Of a DNA stretch of 64,000 nt, positions 21,259 to 31,353 are shown piece by piece. Position 1 is the first letter of the stretch. The number at the start of each line of letters is the position of its first letter. Source of the stretch: Oxytricha trifallax (Eukaryota > Ciliophora > Spirotrichea > Sporadotrichida > Oxytrichidae); NCBI GenBank assembly GCA_000711775.1, contig ARYC01001542.1:1-64000 (forward strand), read 5' to 3'. The notes beneath the pieces are model-generated. The model worked only from the letters and a program-made list of their open reading frames with translations, was not told the DNA's origin and ran no database searches. The translations under genes were made by a program, and so were the position numbers.

Positions 21259-21464
21259 AATATATCTTAAAATCTTTGAAATAGGAATCTATTTATTGAA
21301 ATAATAATTAAAAAAATAAGAAAAATTAATTTAAATCACACATAAAAAAGACTTTAAGATATTAAACATTAGTTTTAAATTTTCTCAATTTTTCTTATTT
21401 AAGTTGTTATTTAACTTTCTAATATATAATTAAAAAAATGCAAATAATGAGATTCAATTTAAAT

Positions 21465-21853
21465 ATTGTGGGAATACATTTGAAATGGGAAATTTGATTT
21501 AAAATAAAATTATAAATTAGCGGCAGTTTATTTTATTAAAACCTAAACAATATGGTACATGTTCGAAAGAGAATTGAAAATCACCTTGAGTTTATATTTG
21601 GCGGTATACCATATTACTTCTTTAAATTTGAATTAAAAATTAACAAAATAAGTCAATAAAAATTAATGTCGATTTATCACGTTTCTACGATGTGAAAATA
21701 ATGGTACCACCAGTAATAAAGTTAAGCTGATTTTCAATTTTCTATCGAATAAGTCACATATTTTCTAGGTTTTGTTTAAATTAATTGCCACTAATTTGTA
21801 ATTTTAACATTTTACTTTAAATCAATTTTCCCATTCCGAATGTATTCCACGAT
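21465..21853. mobile_element. Palindromic MITE, copy 1 (most diverged)
   Basis: This 389-bp imperfect palindrome has termini ATTGTGGGAATACATT / AATGTATTCCACGAT. Internal landmarks shared with four other copies are a RCGGCAGTT-type block, the ACAATATGGTAC / GTACCATATTGT block and the GGCGGTA / TACCGCC-like block near the centre. Confidence 0.82.
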
Positions 21854-22189
21854 TATAATTTCAGTAATTGACTTAAAGGAAAACGAAATCATGTTTTTAA
21901 AAAAATAATATGATGTTTTCTATGGAAATTAATTTAGAATTTTATTGTTTAAGATATTACAACACTAATTCATTAATTTAATTTATATGTTTAAAAATAA
22001 GGAATTTTAGTCAAAGCTATGGGCATCTATATTTATTTAATTTTTTAATTTAAAGTTAAAAAGAGATGAACTATAAACAAATTGGCATTCAATTTTATTT
22101 AGCATTAAAACTATAAGATTTAATTTTGCCTATTATAAATATTGATATATTAAATAACAAGCTGACTATTATAAATTAAAAAATTAAAA
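21854..22189. other. AT-rich spacer
   Basis: Nothing supported on either strand. Confidence 0.4.
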
Positions 22190-22800
22190 CTTAGATAGGG
22201 ATGCATAGCAGCCCGCTGTCAGAACTTTCTACAGCCTAATCCTACTAAGGGTAAATAGGATGTTGTCAGGTTCATCGAATTAAAAGCAGGTTGGCTCGGT
22301 TCAATCTGTTAGTATTAAACTCCTCGAGTGATCTAGCGCTTGCATTTCTCTGCAATTGTTGAGCTTATCTATGGAGAATTCGGCTTCTTTAGTAATAGGA
22401 AAAAGGATGGAGGTGGTGATCAGCCTCTAAAAGTGAGGCGACTTAAGTAGAGAAGAAACAATAAGATATTTTCTTTTGCACCAGGTTAGGGTACTAAAGC
22501 GATCATAGCGAAAGGATACATACTACATTCTCAGCAGCTATGGATAGGTTAGAATTTTTCTCAATTTCTCTTAAAATAGAACTCTACGAGCTCTATTAAG
22601 GCATTCGTGATATGCGACACTACTCTTTATGAAATCTCGATCAAAGTATGATGTGTTGTGGGAGCGAATGAAGATTTTTGGGAATTTTTTGTCATCATAA
22701 CTGCCGAGAAAACTCACTCATACAAGACTACTTCTTTCTAAGATTCAAGGTTTGATTTTAATTAAACAGTGATTTGATAAATTTAATAGAAATTTAGTCA
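22190..22800 (+). repeat. GC-richer dispersed repeat, copy 2
   Basis: It aligns along its length with 13895-14560 in the same orientation. Matched blocks are CGGTTCAATCTGTTAG, AAACTCCTCGAGT, TAGTAATAGG, AAAGTGAGGCGA, GCACCAGGTTAGGGT and the 3' tail TTTGATTTTA-TTAAACAGTGA. Many indels separate the copies, and no shared ORF exists. Confidence 0.62.
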
Positions 22801-23582
22801 TTAAATACTACTAAATAGTTATTATAATAAATTTTTTAAAAATCTTATACAATAATTTGATTAGATAAATAGATAAGTATAAATAATATTAATTGCAGTT
22901 TTACAAATTGATATATAAATCAATCTTCCTTATTGGAAAGAATCTATATTTTATGCTTAAATGCATATTTTTAAAGATTAACAAAATTTTTGCAGAATAT
23001 AATGATTTAATTGATTAAAATTGTCTGAATAATATTATATATATATATATAAAATTTAATTATTCTAAAGAAAATAAAATTAATAGAATTTTATTTATCA
23101 TACAGAATCACTCCTAATAATACTTAATTATTTTATGAAGTCTTCTAAATTAAGTTAAAACTTTATTAAGACTTAAATTTTTAGGTTAAAACTTAATTAG
23201 GATGATATGAGGGTTAAAAAAAGCTTAATAATAATCCCTCCCCAATTTAATTTAATTTAAACTTGACTTCTCAAACAAAACTTATTAAGGAGAATTTTAA
23301 TTTGCTAAAATGTAAAATATTTTAATAAATATGTAAACTTATAATCTTTATGATGCTAAATTTTTTATCATCTCTCATAAAATAATTATTTGAGTTTCTG
23401 AAACTCTATTTTTATAGTATGTCTAGCTGGATTTTAAAATTATGACAAAAAATATATTTGCGAACTAAAATAAGCTCTAATTTCTAAGAAGAGTAGCATT
23501 TTTACTTGGTTAAAGTCAAGAAAGATTTTCATTCTAATAACTAAAAAGAATAGTCTTTTTTGAGATATAAATCTAAAATCAA
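22801..23582. other. AT-rich spacer
   Basis: There is no supported gene. A TA dinucleotide run lies at about 23036-23050. Confidence 0.4.
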
Positions 23583-24376
23583 ATGGAAATTATCAATTAG
23601 AAAGAGAAAGAAGAAGGGGAGCAAAATAGCCAACCATTGATCAATAAATTTTATCAGTCAAAGTGGAGTGAGTATAATGTCAAGAATTCTCAATTAAGTT
23701 TTCCTCAATAAGTCAACCTACAAGAAACATATAAGAGATATATAGAATGAAATCATAAGGCTCTAACGCCAGCATTAAAAGAAGAATGGGAAGTATATCT
23801 GTGAGTTCTGTGAGAAGCCTTATTCTCATACAATACACCTTAAATTACATTTAAAGTGGAAGCAAAGTTGAGGTTTGTGCTTAACCAAGAAGGCACAGGA
23901 AAAAGATTCTTCTAAATTTGAAGATCAAGAAACTCAGTCGAGTTTCTTGATTTAGGTAAAGAAGCATATCAAAATGAAAAAAGATGTCAAGAACTTACCA
24001 GTCTCCAAAATCAATAAAAATAATGGTTAAAATCGAGGCTAAAAAGATTCCTATATTTGAAGTTATTGACATTAATTCACTCCTCAGAATAAAATTGAGT
24101 TGAGGATTATCACTGATGACAAATATTCCTTCTCATTTCAATTACTTCCTTAATTATGATAATTTTAATAATCAATACGCTCTTTGATAAGAAAATAAAA
24201 AAAGACATTCATATTATTTTGTTTGATCCCATTTCATTTTGAAGAAACCATATAGTATTTATGTTTCCTATCCTTGAAATGACTAACAGAATGTTTTTAT
24301 CTAAAAACCGATTGCAAAGATAAATTGGCTAAAAAGTGCAGAGATAGTTGGTAGAGGTTTAGAAGAGCTCCACAAT
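23583..24376 (+). pseudogene. Zinc-finger/kinase relic related to the TBE 57 kD gene, 5' part
   Basis: ATG 23583 begins a short frame to TGA 23748-23750. The next frame carries a C2H2-like finger (ICEFCEKPYSHTIHLKLHLK, from 23795), an in-frame TGA at 23869, then a charged linker. Further on, KIELRIITDDKYSFSF parallels the kinase lobe start of the TBE 57 kD protein (AKLIVVDEYAYKVYPF), and LEMTNRMFLSKNR parallels its FEMTLRDYLYHNR. Just before TBE-C the sequence reads GLEELHN, and it resumes beyond TBE-C as LAYVLGDLKPENII. Removing TBE-C and one target duplication therefore restores a kinase catalytic loop. I infer an old 57 kD-like gene, possibly of an ancient TBE, into which TBE-C inserted. 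Confidence 0.62.
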
Positions 24377-24477
24377 CAAAACCCCAAAACCCCTTAGTGA
24401 GGTTTATAAGTGCTTTGATTTGTAGGGTATAGTTGGGGTCTTATTGGGTTAGTAGAGAAATTAGGCCAATTTTCAAA

Positions 24478-25541
24478 ATGAGAAATAGAAATTAGAAAAA
24501 TATAGGGTCTATACATGATGAGCAATATTTAGATTTACTGCTTAAGCTTAGGTATGGTACAAGTATTAATATAGACTAAGTCAAACCAGTGTTGAATTAT
24601 ACAGCCATAGCAAGACTCCTACACAAGAGTGCCCCAACCGTTAGGTATCATTGCTTGTTAGCTGTTTACAGTATAACTCAGGCTCTTGAAAACATCCTGC
24701 AAGAAAATAAAAGTTCTCACAGGTCCATATTGACTATCTCTGTGACTCTAAGACATTAAAGTATTGGGCTCACTTTCCTCTTGACTAACGAGCTGTCATG
24801 TTTCATCGCAAGTTACCAGACATGCGTATCTCTCCTTAGACTATAGCCAATATTTATAGACGAAATGGTATTACTTTCAAGACTGTCAACAGAGTTAAGA
24901 GAGTGATTGATTTTACAGTGCCATTTTATAGCAATAATTTAAACTATATATATGATTAAATGCAGAGAGCTATTGATAATAACATCAAGTTCATACATGC
25001 AGATGAAGCTGTGTTTACGTTCAACACTTTTATTAATAAGTCATGGTACAAGAAGTATGATAACATAGAAGTTTATGACTAAAAAGTAAAGGTAGTCACT
25101 CATGCAATTTTAGCTGGTATAAGTGAAGATTCAGGCTTAGAGAGTTATGTGATTCACCCTCGCTCTATTAAGCGAGAGTAGTACATAGAGTTCCTACATA
25201 AGCTCAGAGAGAAGTATAGTAACCAAGAGATCATCCTGTTTGTTGATAACCTATCAGTTCATAAGACTAAGGAGTCTAAGAAAGCTTATGAAGACCTAAA
25301 CATAACCCCTGTATACAACGTTCCTTATAGCCCTTAATTTAATGGAATAGAATTCTACTGGAGTTAAATAAAGACTCACTATAAGAAGCTTCTGCTGTAT
25401 CATCTTATGCATGACTTGCCCATCGATACAGTAGACTTGATTCAAAGCAGCTGTAAGAGAGTGAGCGTAGATAAGACAACAATTTGTGCGAGAAAGGGAA
25501 GAATGAATGTTTATAAATAAGTTTTAGATTTAAACGAATGA
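24478..25541 (+). pseudogene. TBE 42 kD DD34E transposase (TBE-C), one local lesion
   Basis: ATG 24478 opens MRNRNQKNIGSIHDEQYLDL; the stop is TGA 25539-25541. The catalytic triad is complete: HADEA, FVDNLS and NGIEFYWS, with 34 residues between the second D and E as in Tc1/mariner-IS630 transposases. The only disruption is in the segment 24664-24713. It is one base shorter than the equivalent 51-base segment in TBE-B and TBE-E, and it contains the TGA (24687-24689) that both of those also have at codon 71. Outside it the frame is clean. Either this segment is an intron (it runs GTTT...AAAG) and the gene is intact, or the gene is dead. Confidence 0.92.
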
Positions 25542-25547
25542 ATATAT

Positions 25548-26338
25548 TCACATATTAAACTGGCCCATAAATGGGTTTGGCTTCTCCTTCTTCTCCTCTT
25601 CTTATGGCTTGCTTGGGCCCATATTTCTTCTCTTTGTGCCAGCTCCTGCATCTATGTTCATTTCATCTGGCTTTTAAACATCTTTATAAAGTCTCTTGCT
25701 CACTTCATGAATTTTCTGTGACTTTCTCTCTCTATGAACCTTAGCATGCTCTTTCATAAGATATATACCAGTGCCAGATTTTCCTACAAAGTTATATGTC
25801 AAAGCTTACTTGAAAGATAAGGATGCTTCTTAAGTTCCTCTAGCCAAGCTGAGCTTATAAGAATGCCTTGCTTCTTCTAGTCTTCAGGAGAAATAGAATA
25901 TCGTTTCTTATGTGCTTCTTCAATAATTTCTCTGAGATAATCCTCTTTTATTGTACCAAGAACACCCAAGAAGAAGTTCCTCTCTGGGAGTTTATTAGAG
26001 AGTTGTTTCTTGGAAGGAAGGTAAACTACCACTTCCTCATCTTACATGGCATCCTCATAAAGATTAGTGACTGAAATCTCAGGGTAGTTGGGAATTTCGA
26101 TTAGTTTAATCTCTTTATTTTTAAAAGCTTTCTTCTCCTCACAAAGTATTGCTTTCAAGAATGAAATTTTGGTACCTTCCATCGTTGGAAGGAATAAACC
26201 AACTGTATAATATGTTAATAGTCATCAAGTTATCTTACCATGTAAAGTTAGGTATCGATAGAGATCTTCCTTACTTCTGAATCTTGATATCATTTCTTGA
26301 GCCTCGACTCTTTTCATTTGATCATTGAGTGATTCCAT
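25548..26338 (-). CDS. TBE 22 kD protein, intact with two introns (TBE-C)
   Basis: The start ATG is at 26338 and the stop TGA at 25550-25548. Introns are 26203-26238 (36 nt, GTAAGA...ACAG) and 25784-25809 (26 nt, GTAAGC...GTAG), both phase 1. The spliced product is 242 residues with no internal TGA. It starts MESLNDQMKRVEAQEMISRF and ends with a basic and then Glu/Lys-rich tail (KRRNMGPSKPQEEEKKEKP). I know no domain for it; it is the conserved unknown protein of TBEs. Its 3' end lies 6 bases from the transposase stop, tail to tail, and its 5' end faces the 57 kD gene. Confidence 0.93.
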
Positions 26339-26514
26339 CTTTGTTCCTCTTCCTATTAATGAATTTCAAATTATAACTTATAGACTTCTGGATCCTATTG
26401 TTTAAAATCTTACTATTAAATATCGGCATCTTATAGGAGGTCAACCCTGCAAAGATACGTGGAGAAAGTTTACAGAAGCTGTAACAAACTGCAGAGATGG
26501 AGCTCCATTTTTAT

Positions 26515-26720
26515 CAATTTAGTTCCATTAAATTAGTACTAAATTTGTTTAAATTTAATTAGTACTGGTACTAAATCCGTTTAATTTTAATTGGTACCAA
26601 TTTAATAGTACCAAAACTTAATTAGTACCTAGTTTTAAACTAATGAGGTTTTAATGGAAAAGTTCCAAAATGGTTCAAAACCTAATTGGTACCAGTACCA
26701 ACCTGAATTTTTTCTAAGTT
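26515..26720. promoter_or_regulatory. Divergent promoter spacer with GTAC-AATTAA repeats (TBE-C)
   Basis: Repeated units such as TTAATTAGTACTGGTAC, TTAATTGGTACC and TTAATTAGTACC occur between the divergent 22 kD and 57 kD starts, in the same place and style as in TBE-B and TBE-E. Confidence 0.5.
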
Positions 26721-26904
26721 GGTACCAAAATTAAAAATATTAAGCATGAATTTAGAAAATTTATAGTTATAAACTTAGTATAAATATGATGTCTAACGCC
26801 TAAGAATCAACCATAGTTGTTGCAGTACCAACTCCTATACAAAGTTACTATAACTAGAGAGGTTATTAGAGCTTTATAATAGAAATTTAAATTTGAATTT
26901 AAAC

Positions 26905-28353
26905 ATGGCGGCTAACTTAAATCGCAAAGCAGTCTCTCTTGGCAGTGGATAATCTTAGCTAAACTTTGGATAAACTAAGAAGCCAGAGATCATATACATT
27001 GAAAAGGAGCCAGAGCTTAAAGCTCTTGAGTTTGAATCAGAGGTGTTTGTTCTAGAAATAAATATCAGGAAGCAGAGAGAAGAGATAAGTATTTAAACGC
27101 TAATCGAAGATGTTGAGGAGTTAAAAGAACATCTCCCACTAGAAAAGATTAAAGAATTTTAATGTGATGAATGCTAAAATTTCTTCTCAGCTAATTCGAG
27201 CTTGAAGAGGCACATCAAAGAGATGCACTCTGGGAGAGCTAAGATATATTTTAAGCACGAAAAGGTCGATGGCAGGTATTAGTGCACGACTTGCATGAAG
27301 TCTTACACTCACTCAGCTAAAGTTAAAAGACACATGCAAAAACATCATTTAAGTGAGTTTTTAATGCAAGATAAAGAAACATAAAAACTTATACCAGCCA
27401 AGAGAAAGTCCAATACTATAGAGTCTTAAAGAGAGCAGGAAGAGAGACTTAAGAAGCAGAAACGTTTTGAGTCAATGAACCAACCAGCTAATGAATTATA
27501 TATAGCATGCTTGTAAGAGAGAGCTATGTATATACCTGCATTAAATGCAGTAGATCTCAGTTTTTGCATTGACAACTATTTACATATTGATGTGCCTAAC
27601 AAGGCAAAACTCATAGTAGTTGATGAGTATGCTTATAAAGTATATCCTTTCAAATATCTTATTAGGAACGAGCAGTATCAAAATGAGTTTGCCAATGAAT
27701 ACATAATACTAAGAGAGGCTCATAAAAGGTAATGCAAGAACTTGCTTAAACTCGATGGAGTTATTCTTGGACATGGTTTTATTGCACTACGACTTAAGAA
27801 ATTTGAAATGACTCTAAGAGATTATCTCTACCATAATAGATACCCAGATGACTTGAATGAGATACTCACGGAAATGACCAAGGGTGTGAAAGAGCTGCAT
27901 GATCTAGGGTATGTTCATAGAGATTTGAAGCCAGAAAATGTAATGCTAAATCTCTGTCCTTTAGAAATAGTAGTCATTGATTTCAATAGAGCAATAAGGT
28001 AAGAAATAGTGACTTTAGCTAAAGTGCTAGGCACACCTGGGTACTTCCCAATAAGAGAGAAGTGGACTAATGGCTCTGTTTAGTGGGATATCTGGGCGGT
28101 AGCAGCAATTATTTTAGAGTGCGATATGGAAAGTATGTCGTACTTCGGAACAAAGCAAGAAAAGTAATCAATGAGCATGGCTGTTAAACATATAAAGCAA
28201 GAAGATGTATGCACTTAGATTAAGAAAATGGTTGAGATGATCATAGTAAGAGCTCCAGCATATCCAAGATCATCATTAGAAGATATACTTGAAACATTAA
28301 AGAGAGCTAAGTTCAAGAGATACCACAAAGATAAGCAGATAAAATTTGTTTGA
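26905..28353 (+). CDS. TBE 57 kD zinc-finger/kinase protein, intact (TBE-C)
   Basis: The frame has 482 residues, ATG 26905 to TGA 28351-28353, without internal TGA. Finger 1 uses C87, C90, H103 and H108; finger 2 uses C127, C130, H143 and H147. A Lys/Arg/Gln-rich linker (about residues 158-195) precedes the kinase-like domain. That domain has a candidate ATP-binding Lys at about K245 (YAYKVYPF), catalytic loop HRDLKPEN (H338-D340), DFN at 359-361 instead of DFG, and GTPGYFP in the activation segment. The Asn in DFN recurs in every TBE copy here, so it is a family trait. Nucleotide binding is plausible; catalysis is uncertain. Confidence 0.95.
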
Positions 28354-28492
28354 ATTAAGCACATTAATACTCATTAAATATTCATTAAATTCACATAAAA
28401 CTTGCGTTTTCTCTACTAACCCCAATAAGACCCCAACTATACCCTACAAATCAAAGCACTTATAAACCTCACTAAGGGGTTTTGGGGTTTTG

Positions 28493-28640
28493 AATCTTGC
28501 CTATGTTCTCGGAGACTTGAAGCCAGAAAATATAATATAGTCCATGAATTTTTTAAATAAAAAGATTATTTAAGTTTAATTAAAACAGAAAATATAATAT
28601 GTTTAGTCTATTAAAAATGAGACTGCTTGATATCTCTCTC
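28493..28640 (+). pseudogene. Kinase relic, piece beyond TBE-C
   Basis: Immediately after TBE-C the frame reads LAYVLGDLKPENIIQSMN, continuing the catalytic loop begun at 24370 (GLEELHN). The His-Arg of HRD is replaced by Leu-Gly, consistent with decay. The similarity fades after about 40 codons. Confidence 0.55.
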
Positions 28641-28645
28641 AAAAA

Positions 28646-29217
28646 GAAAAATTAGGTAAGTTATGTTCACATTTTTAACTATTATTATTATTTAATGCTG
28701 TACAGAATTTAATATTGGGAGCTTGAGCCAGCCAGCCAGATATATATATATATATATATAGTTAGATATTTATACTTTGGCTTTTGGCGATCCAGTTTCC
28801 TCTTTTCAGGAAGTCTGCCTCTTACTTCGACAAGTTTCACACCGTGCACTTTCACCCGATCGCCTTAAGGGAAGGTCTTATAAGGTATTTTGCTACTTCG
28901 TTTGTCTACCTTGTTACTTTTCTCCGAGCTGTTTTTCTACGAGTGCTTAAGTTCAGGTAAAACTACTTCTCAGGCAAGATTTATTGTTTGGCTTGCCGAG
29001 GGGGAAAACCCCGAGTGATACTTTGATGAGGTTGTCTGACGCAGGATTTTTCCTGCTTTTTCCTGCTTAAATAGAGTCCAATTTGAGAACTGAGCGGTTA
29101 GTCTCTTCACTCCTACCTTATCCTTGTTGCACTCCGCATTTTTAACTATAACTTGATAATTATCGATATCTATACTTGCTTTACATACAAGACTCAATTA
29201 ATTTTTCATATAGTTTA
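28646..29217 (-). pseudogene. Unknown charged ORF with one internal TGA
   Basis: On the minus strand one frame is open from about 29217, across an in-frame TGA at 28972-28970, to about 28646. Before the TGA it reads NAECNKDKVGVKRLTAQFSN. After it comes a basic segment, FPQGDRVKVHGVKLVEVRGR then LPEKRKLDRQKPKYKY. The GC content is higher than in the surroundings and the composition is protein-like. The GDRVKV...LP..KL pattern loosely recalls the C-terminal part of retroelement integrases, but I would not assign it. It overlaps a TA-repeat tract at 28740-28760. Confidence 0.4.
28691..28739 (+). repeat. Short dispersed repeat (TGTACAGAA...AGCCAGCCAG), copy 1
   Basis: The unit TTTAATGCTGTACAGAATTT followed by AATATTGGGAGC and GAGCCAGCC recurs at 57153-57198 and 59245-59292, and in reverse at 61660-61708. 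Two copies are followed by a TATATA tract. It may be the tail of a small mobile element. Confidence 0.55.
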
Positions 29218-29580
29218 AGAGAGAATAAAAAGATATTTCAATTAAAACTAAGGCGAAACTATGTGAGTTAAGTAAAATAAAGATAGGGAAGAGAATGAAT
29301 TCAGAGATTCTACAAATTATTTGTAAAAACTATAAGTATAGCTAAAAACAGTAATTATCTTTAGTCCCCTAAAGTATAACTTATTTGGGAAAGTTAAACA
29401 TGATATATATATATATAATAATAATATTAAATAATTACATTTAGCAAATAATGCATAAGATTATTAAGAATTAAAATTCTTTTTCGCACCCATACTTAGA
29501 TTCATATTTTAAATTATCAAAATAATGGCAGATATTTTCTAATTTGTTAAAATAATTTACTTATCTTTGTATTTTATCAA

Positions 29581-30649
29581 TATTGATAAAATAGAAAAAA
29601 ATAGGAAATTTAAGAAATTCATTTTAATCATTTGAAAATTATTAATATAAACTGCCATGAATTAGGAGTATTAGTAAGTGTAATTAGATTTAGATTTAAT
29701 ATTAAATTAATTAAATACAGTTTAAAATATATATTATTAGTGGTCTAGTGGTCTGGCAGGGTCTTTAGAAGACCACTCGTAAATATATATATATTATTTA
29801 TTATAATTACGAATGTGTAGACTGCTAATGGAGTCAACGTGACTGAGACCATCAAGCCGGATACACAAATGACTAAGAGAACACTGTCTCACACCCGGAT
29901 CTTTGATCAAGAACCTAAAGACACTGTCTGTTAGCAGGTCGAATGTTAGCTCATAGGTATCACCACTAAAACTGACAATGTGTGGTTGAGCATTTCCTAT
30001 AGATTTTGTTAGAATAGAACATGAAACTTACTGTAACAGTATGAACCACCATCATCTTTATAACCAGTGGGATATTCGGAAACACATTCGTTAGTTTCAA
30101 TAACAATGCAGTTATTATCTAGATCGCAAGCACATTCATCATCAACAATGTTAGTGTCAGAACCACTGCAAGAGAGACACTTTGTATCACAATCGGCGCA
30201 TACACCGTCTTAGTTTCCGTATTATTAAGCTAGACAGGCACCGCATGTACCTTCGTCAGAGTTGGGGAACGATCCTGTTGGACATTTGGTATATTCATCG
30301 GCATCGGTTGCGTCACAACCAGCACAGCTTGGTTCTTTGAGAGCACCAGAACCTTGGTCTTAAGCAGCGCCGGGAGGAATGTCTCATGCACGTTGACTCC
30401 ATTAGCAGTCTACACATTCGTAATTATAATAAATAATATATATATATTTACGAGTGGTCTTCTAAAGACCCTGCCAGACCACTAGACCACTAATATATGT
30501 ATATATATTAATTGATTAATTAATTTAATATTAAATTTAAATCAAAATATGATTAATGATACTCCTAATTCATGACAGTTATAATTAATTACTTTTAAAT
30601 GATTTATTTTAATTTCTTAAATTTCCTAGTTTTATCTATTTTATCAATA
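29581..30649. mobile_element. Long-inverted-repeat element enclosing a Cys-rich gene fragment
   Basis: Arms 29581-29841 and 30389-30649 are 261 bp each. The inner roughly 100 bp is essentially identical (AGTGGTCTAGTGGTCTGGCA onward) and the outer part is diverged. The enclosed 547 bp is a minus-strand gene fragment of higher GC. There is no transposase gene inside. This is the structure expected of a non-autonomous TIR element that captured host DNA, or of a duplicated-inverted flank created by rearrangement. Confidence 0.8.
29798..30382 (-). pseudogene. Cysteine-rich (furin-like repeat) surface-protein gene fragment with intron
   Basis: The minus-strand frame reads GSGALKEPSCAGCDATDADE, then KCPTGSFPNSDEGTCGACLA and CADCDTKCLSCSGSDT, a spacing of Cys pairs typical of growth-factor-receptor/furin-like repeats in ciliate surface proteins. 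After GGSYCYS a 35-nt intron (29997-30031, GTAAGT...CTATAG) joins to NAQPHIVSFSGDTYELTFDL. The frame then runs into the left inverted-repeat arm. The upstream side is closed by a TGA at the arm boundary (about 30386). The gene is thus a fragment retaining an intron, so it was taken from DNA, not mRNA. Confidence 0.7.
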
Positions 30650-30699
30650 ATACTTAACTTTCTCCCTTTGAGAGAATTTATTATTGGTTTCTTCTGAGC

Positions 30700-31053
30700 T
30701 TAAAGAGTTCAAGAAGCCTCTGCAGTATGAAATGTATTAGGCACTCCTGAATATTTACCAGAGACAATAGATTGGAAAGATTGAGACACTGAGATTATAT
30801 ATGGGCACTAGCAGCTATAATAAAAGAAAAGGAAATGCCAAGAAATGATTATTTTAGCTGCAAGTATGAGAAAGATTCTAAGTAAAGGATCAAACAATAT
30901 CTTGATAAAGAAAATTATAAAAGAAACTTTTAGAGACCTCAACTACTCAACTGTCTTCAAGTCAAACAAAGAAAATCAAGTTACGATAGATAAAATAAGC
31001 AACAGCTTAGAAATAAACAATAAAGAATACTGCCACAATACTCTAAGCACATG
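30700..31053 (+). pseudogene. Kinase relic, C-terminal piece related to the TBE-D 57 kD protein
   Basis: VLGTPEYLPETIDWKD, then (after a TGA and frame change) WALAAIIKEKEMPRNDYFSC and KYEKDSKQRIKQYL, parallel the TBE-D 57 kD protein (MGTPGYYPEREDWRD ... WALAAIIVEFDMPRNDFYST ... CEKDAKQRIKQF). This is the likely end of the same relic seen at 23583-24376 and 28493-28640, now separated by TBE-C, the charged ORF and the long-inverted-repeat element. Confidence 0.6.
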
Positions 31054-31353
31054 ATTTGTGTGAGATTTTTTAAAATATTTTTATAATACTATCTTAAATT
31101 ACTAATATTTGTAACATAAATCCTTAAAACTTTAATAAAGTATTCCTTAATATTATACTTTTATCAATAACAAACTTAATAGAATTACTGAAGGGGAATT
31201 TTTATTTTTATTTTATTACCCTTGATTTACCAACAAGAATTTTGTTTTCAATATACTATAAATATCATTTACTGCCTCAAGAATTGGATGAAGCTACATA
31301 AATTTGTCATTATAATGAAATTGTTATTCTCTTTCAAATTGTTCATATTATTA

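Larger units (their letters stand above)
24377..28492 (+). mobile_element. TBE-C, complete telomere-bearing element
   Basis: This 4116-bp element has matched ends: CAAAACCCCAAAACCCC at 24377 and GGGGTTTTGGGGTTTTG ending 28492. It is flanked by AAT at 24374-24376 and 28493-28495. Gene order is transposase (+), 22 kD (-), 57 kD (+). It is the best-preserved copy in the window and is close in sequence to TBE-E. It is nested in a zinc-finger/kinase relic. Confidence 0.98.

Noticed and set aside
13895..22800. GC-richer repeat copies 1 and 2 as long terminal repeats of one large retroelement
   Set aside because: They are same-oriented about 8.3 kb apart, but are too diverged from each other, a third copy lies alone in reverse, and the element between is a LINE, which has no LTRs.
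24664..24713. Calling an intron in the TBE transposase
   Set aside because: It would rescue TBE-C, but the 5' site (GTTT) is unlike the GTAAG-type introns of the 22 kD gene, and TBE-D has coding sequence of the same length there. Kept as a hypothesis only.
29700..30500. CRISPR-like or tandem repeat array
   Set aside because: The repeats are a single pair in inverted orientation, not regularly spaced direct repeats, and the organism is a eukaryote.
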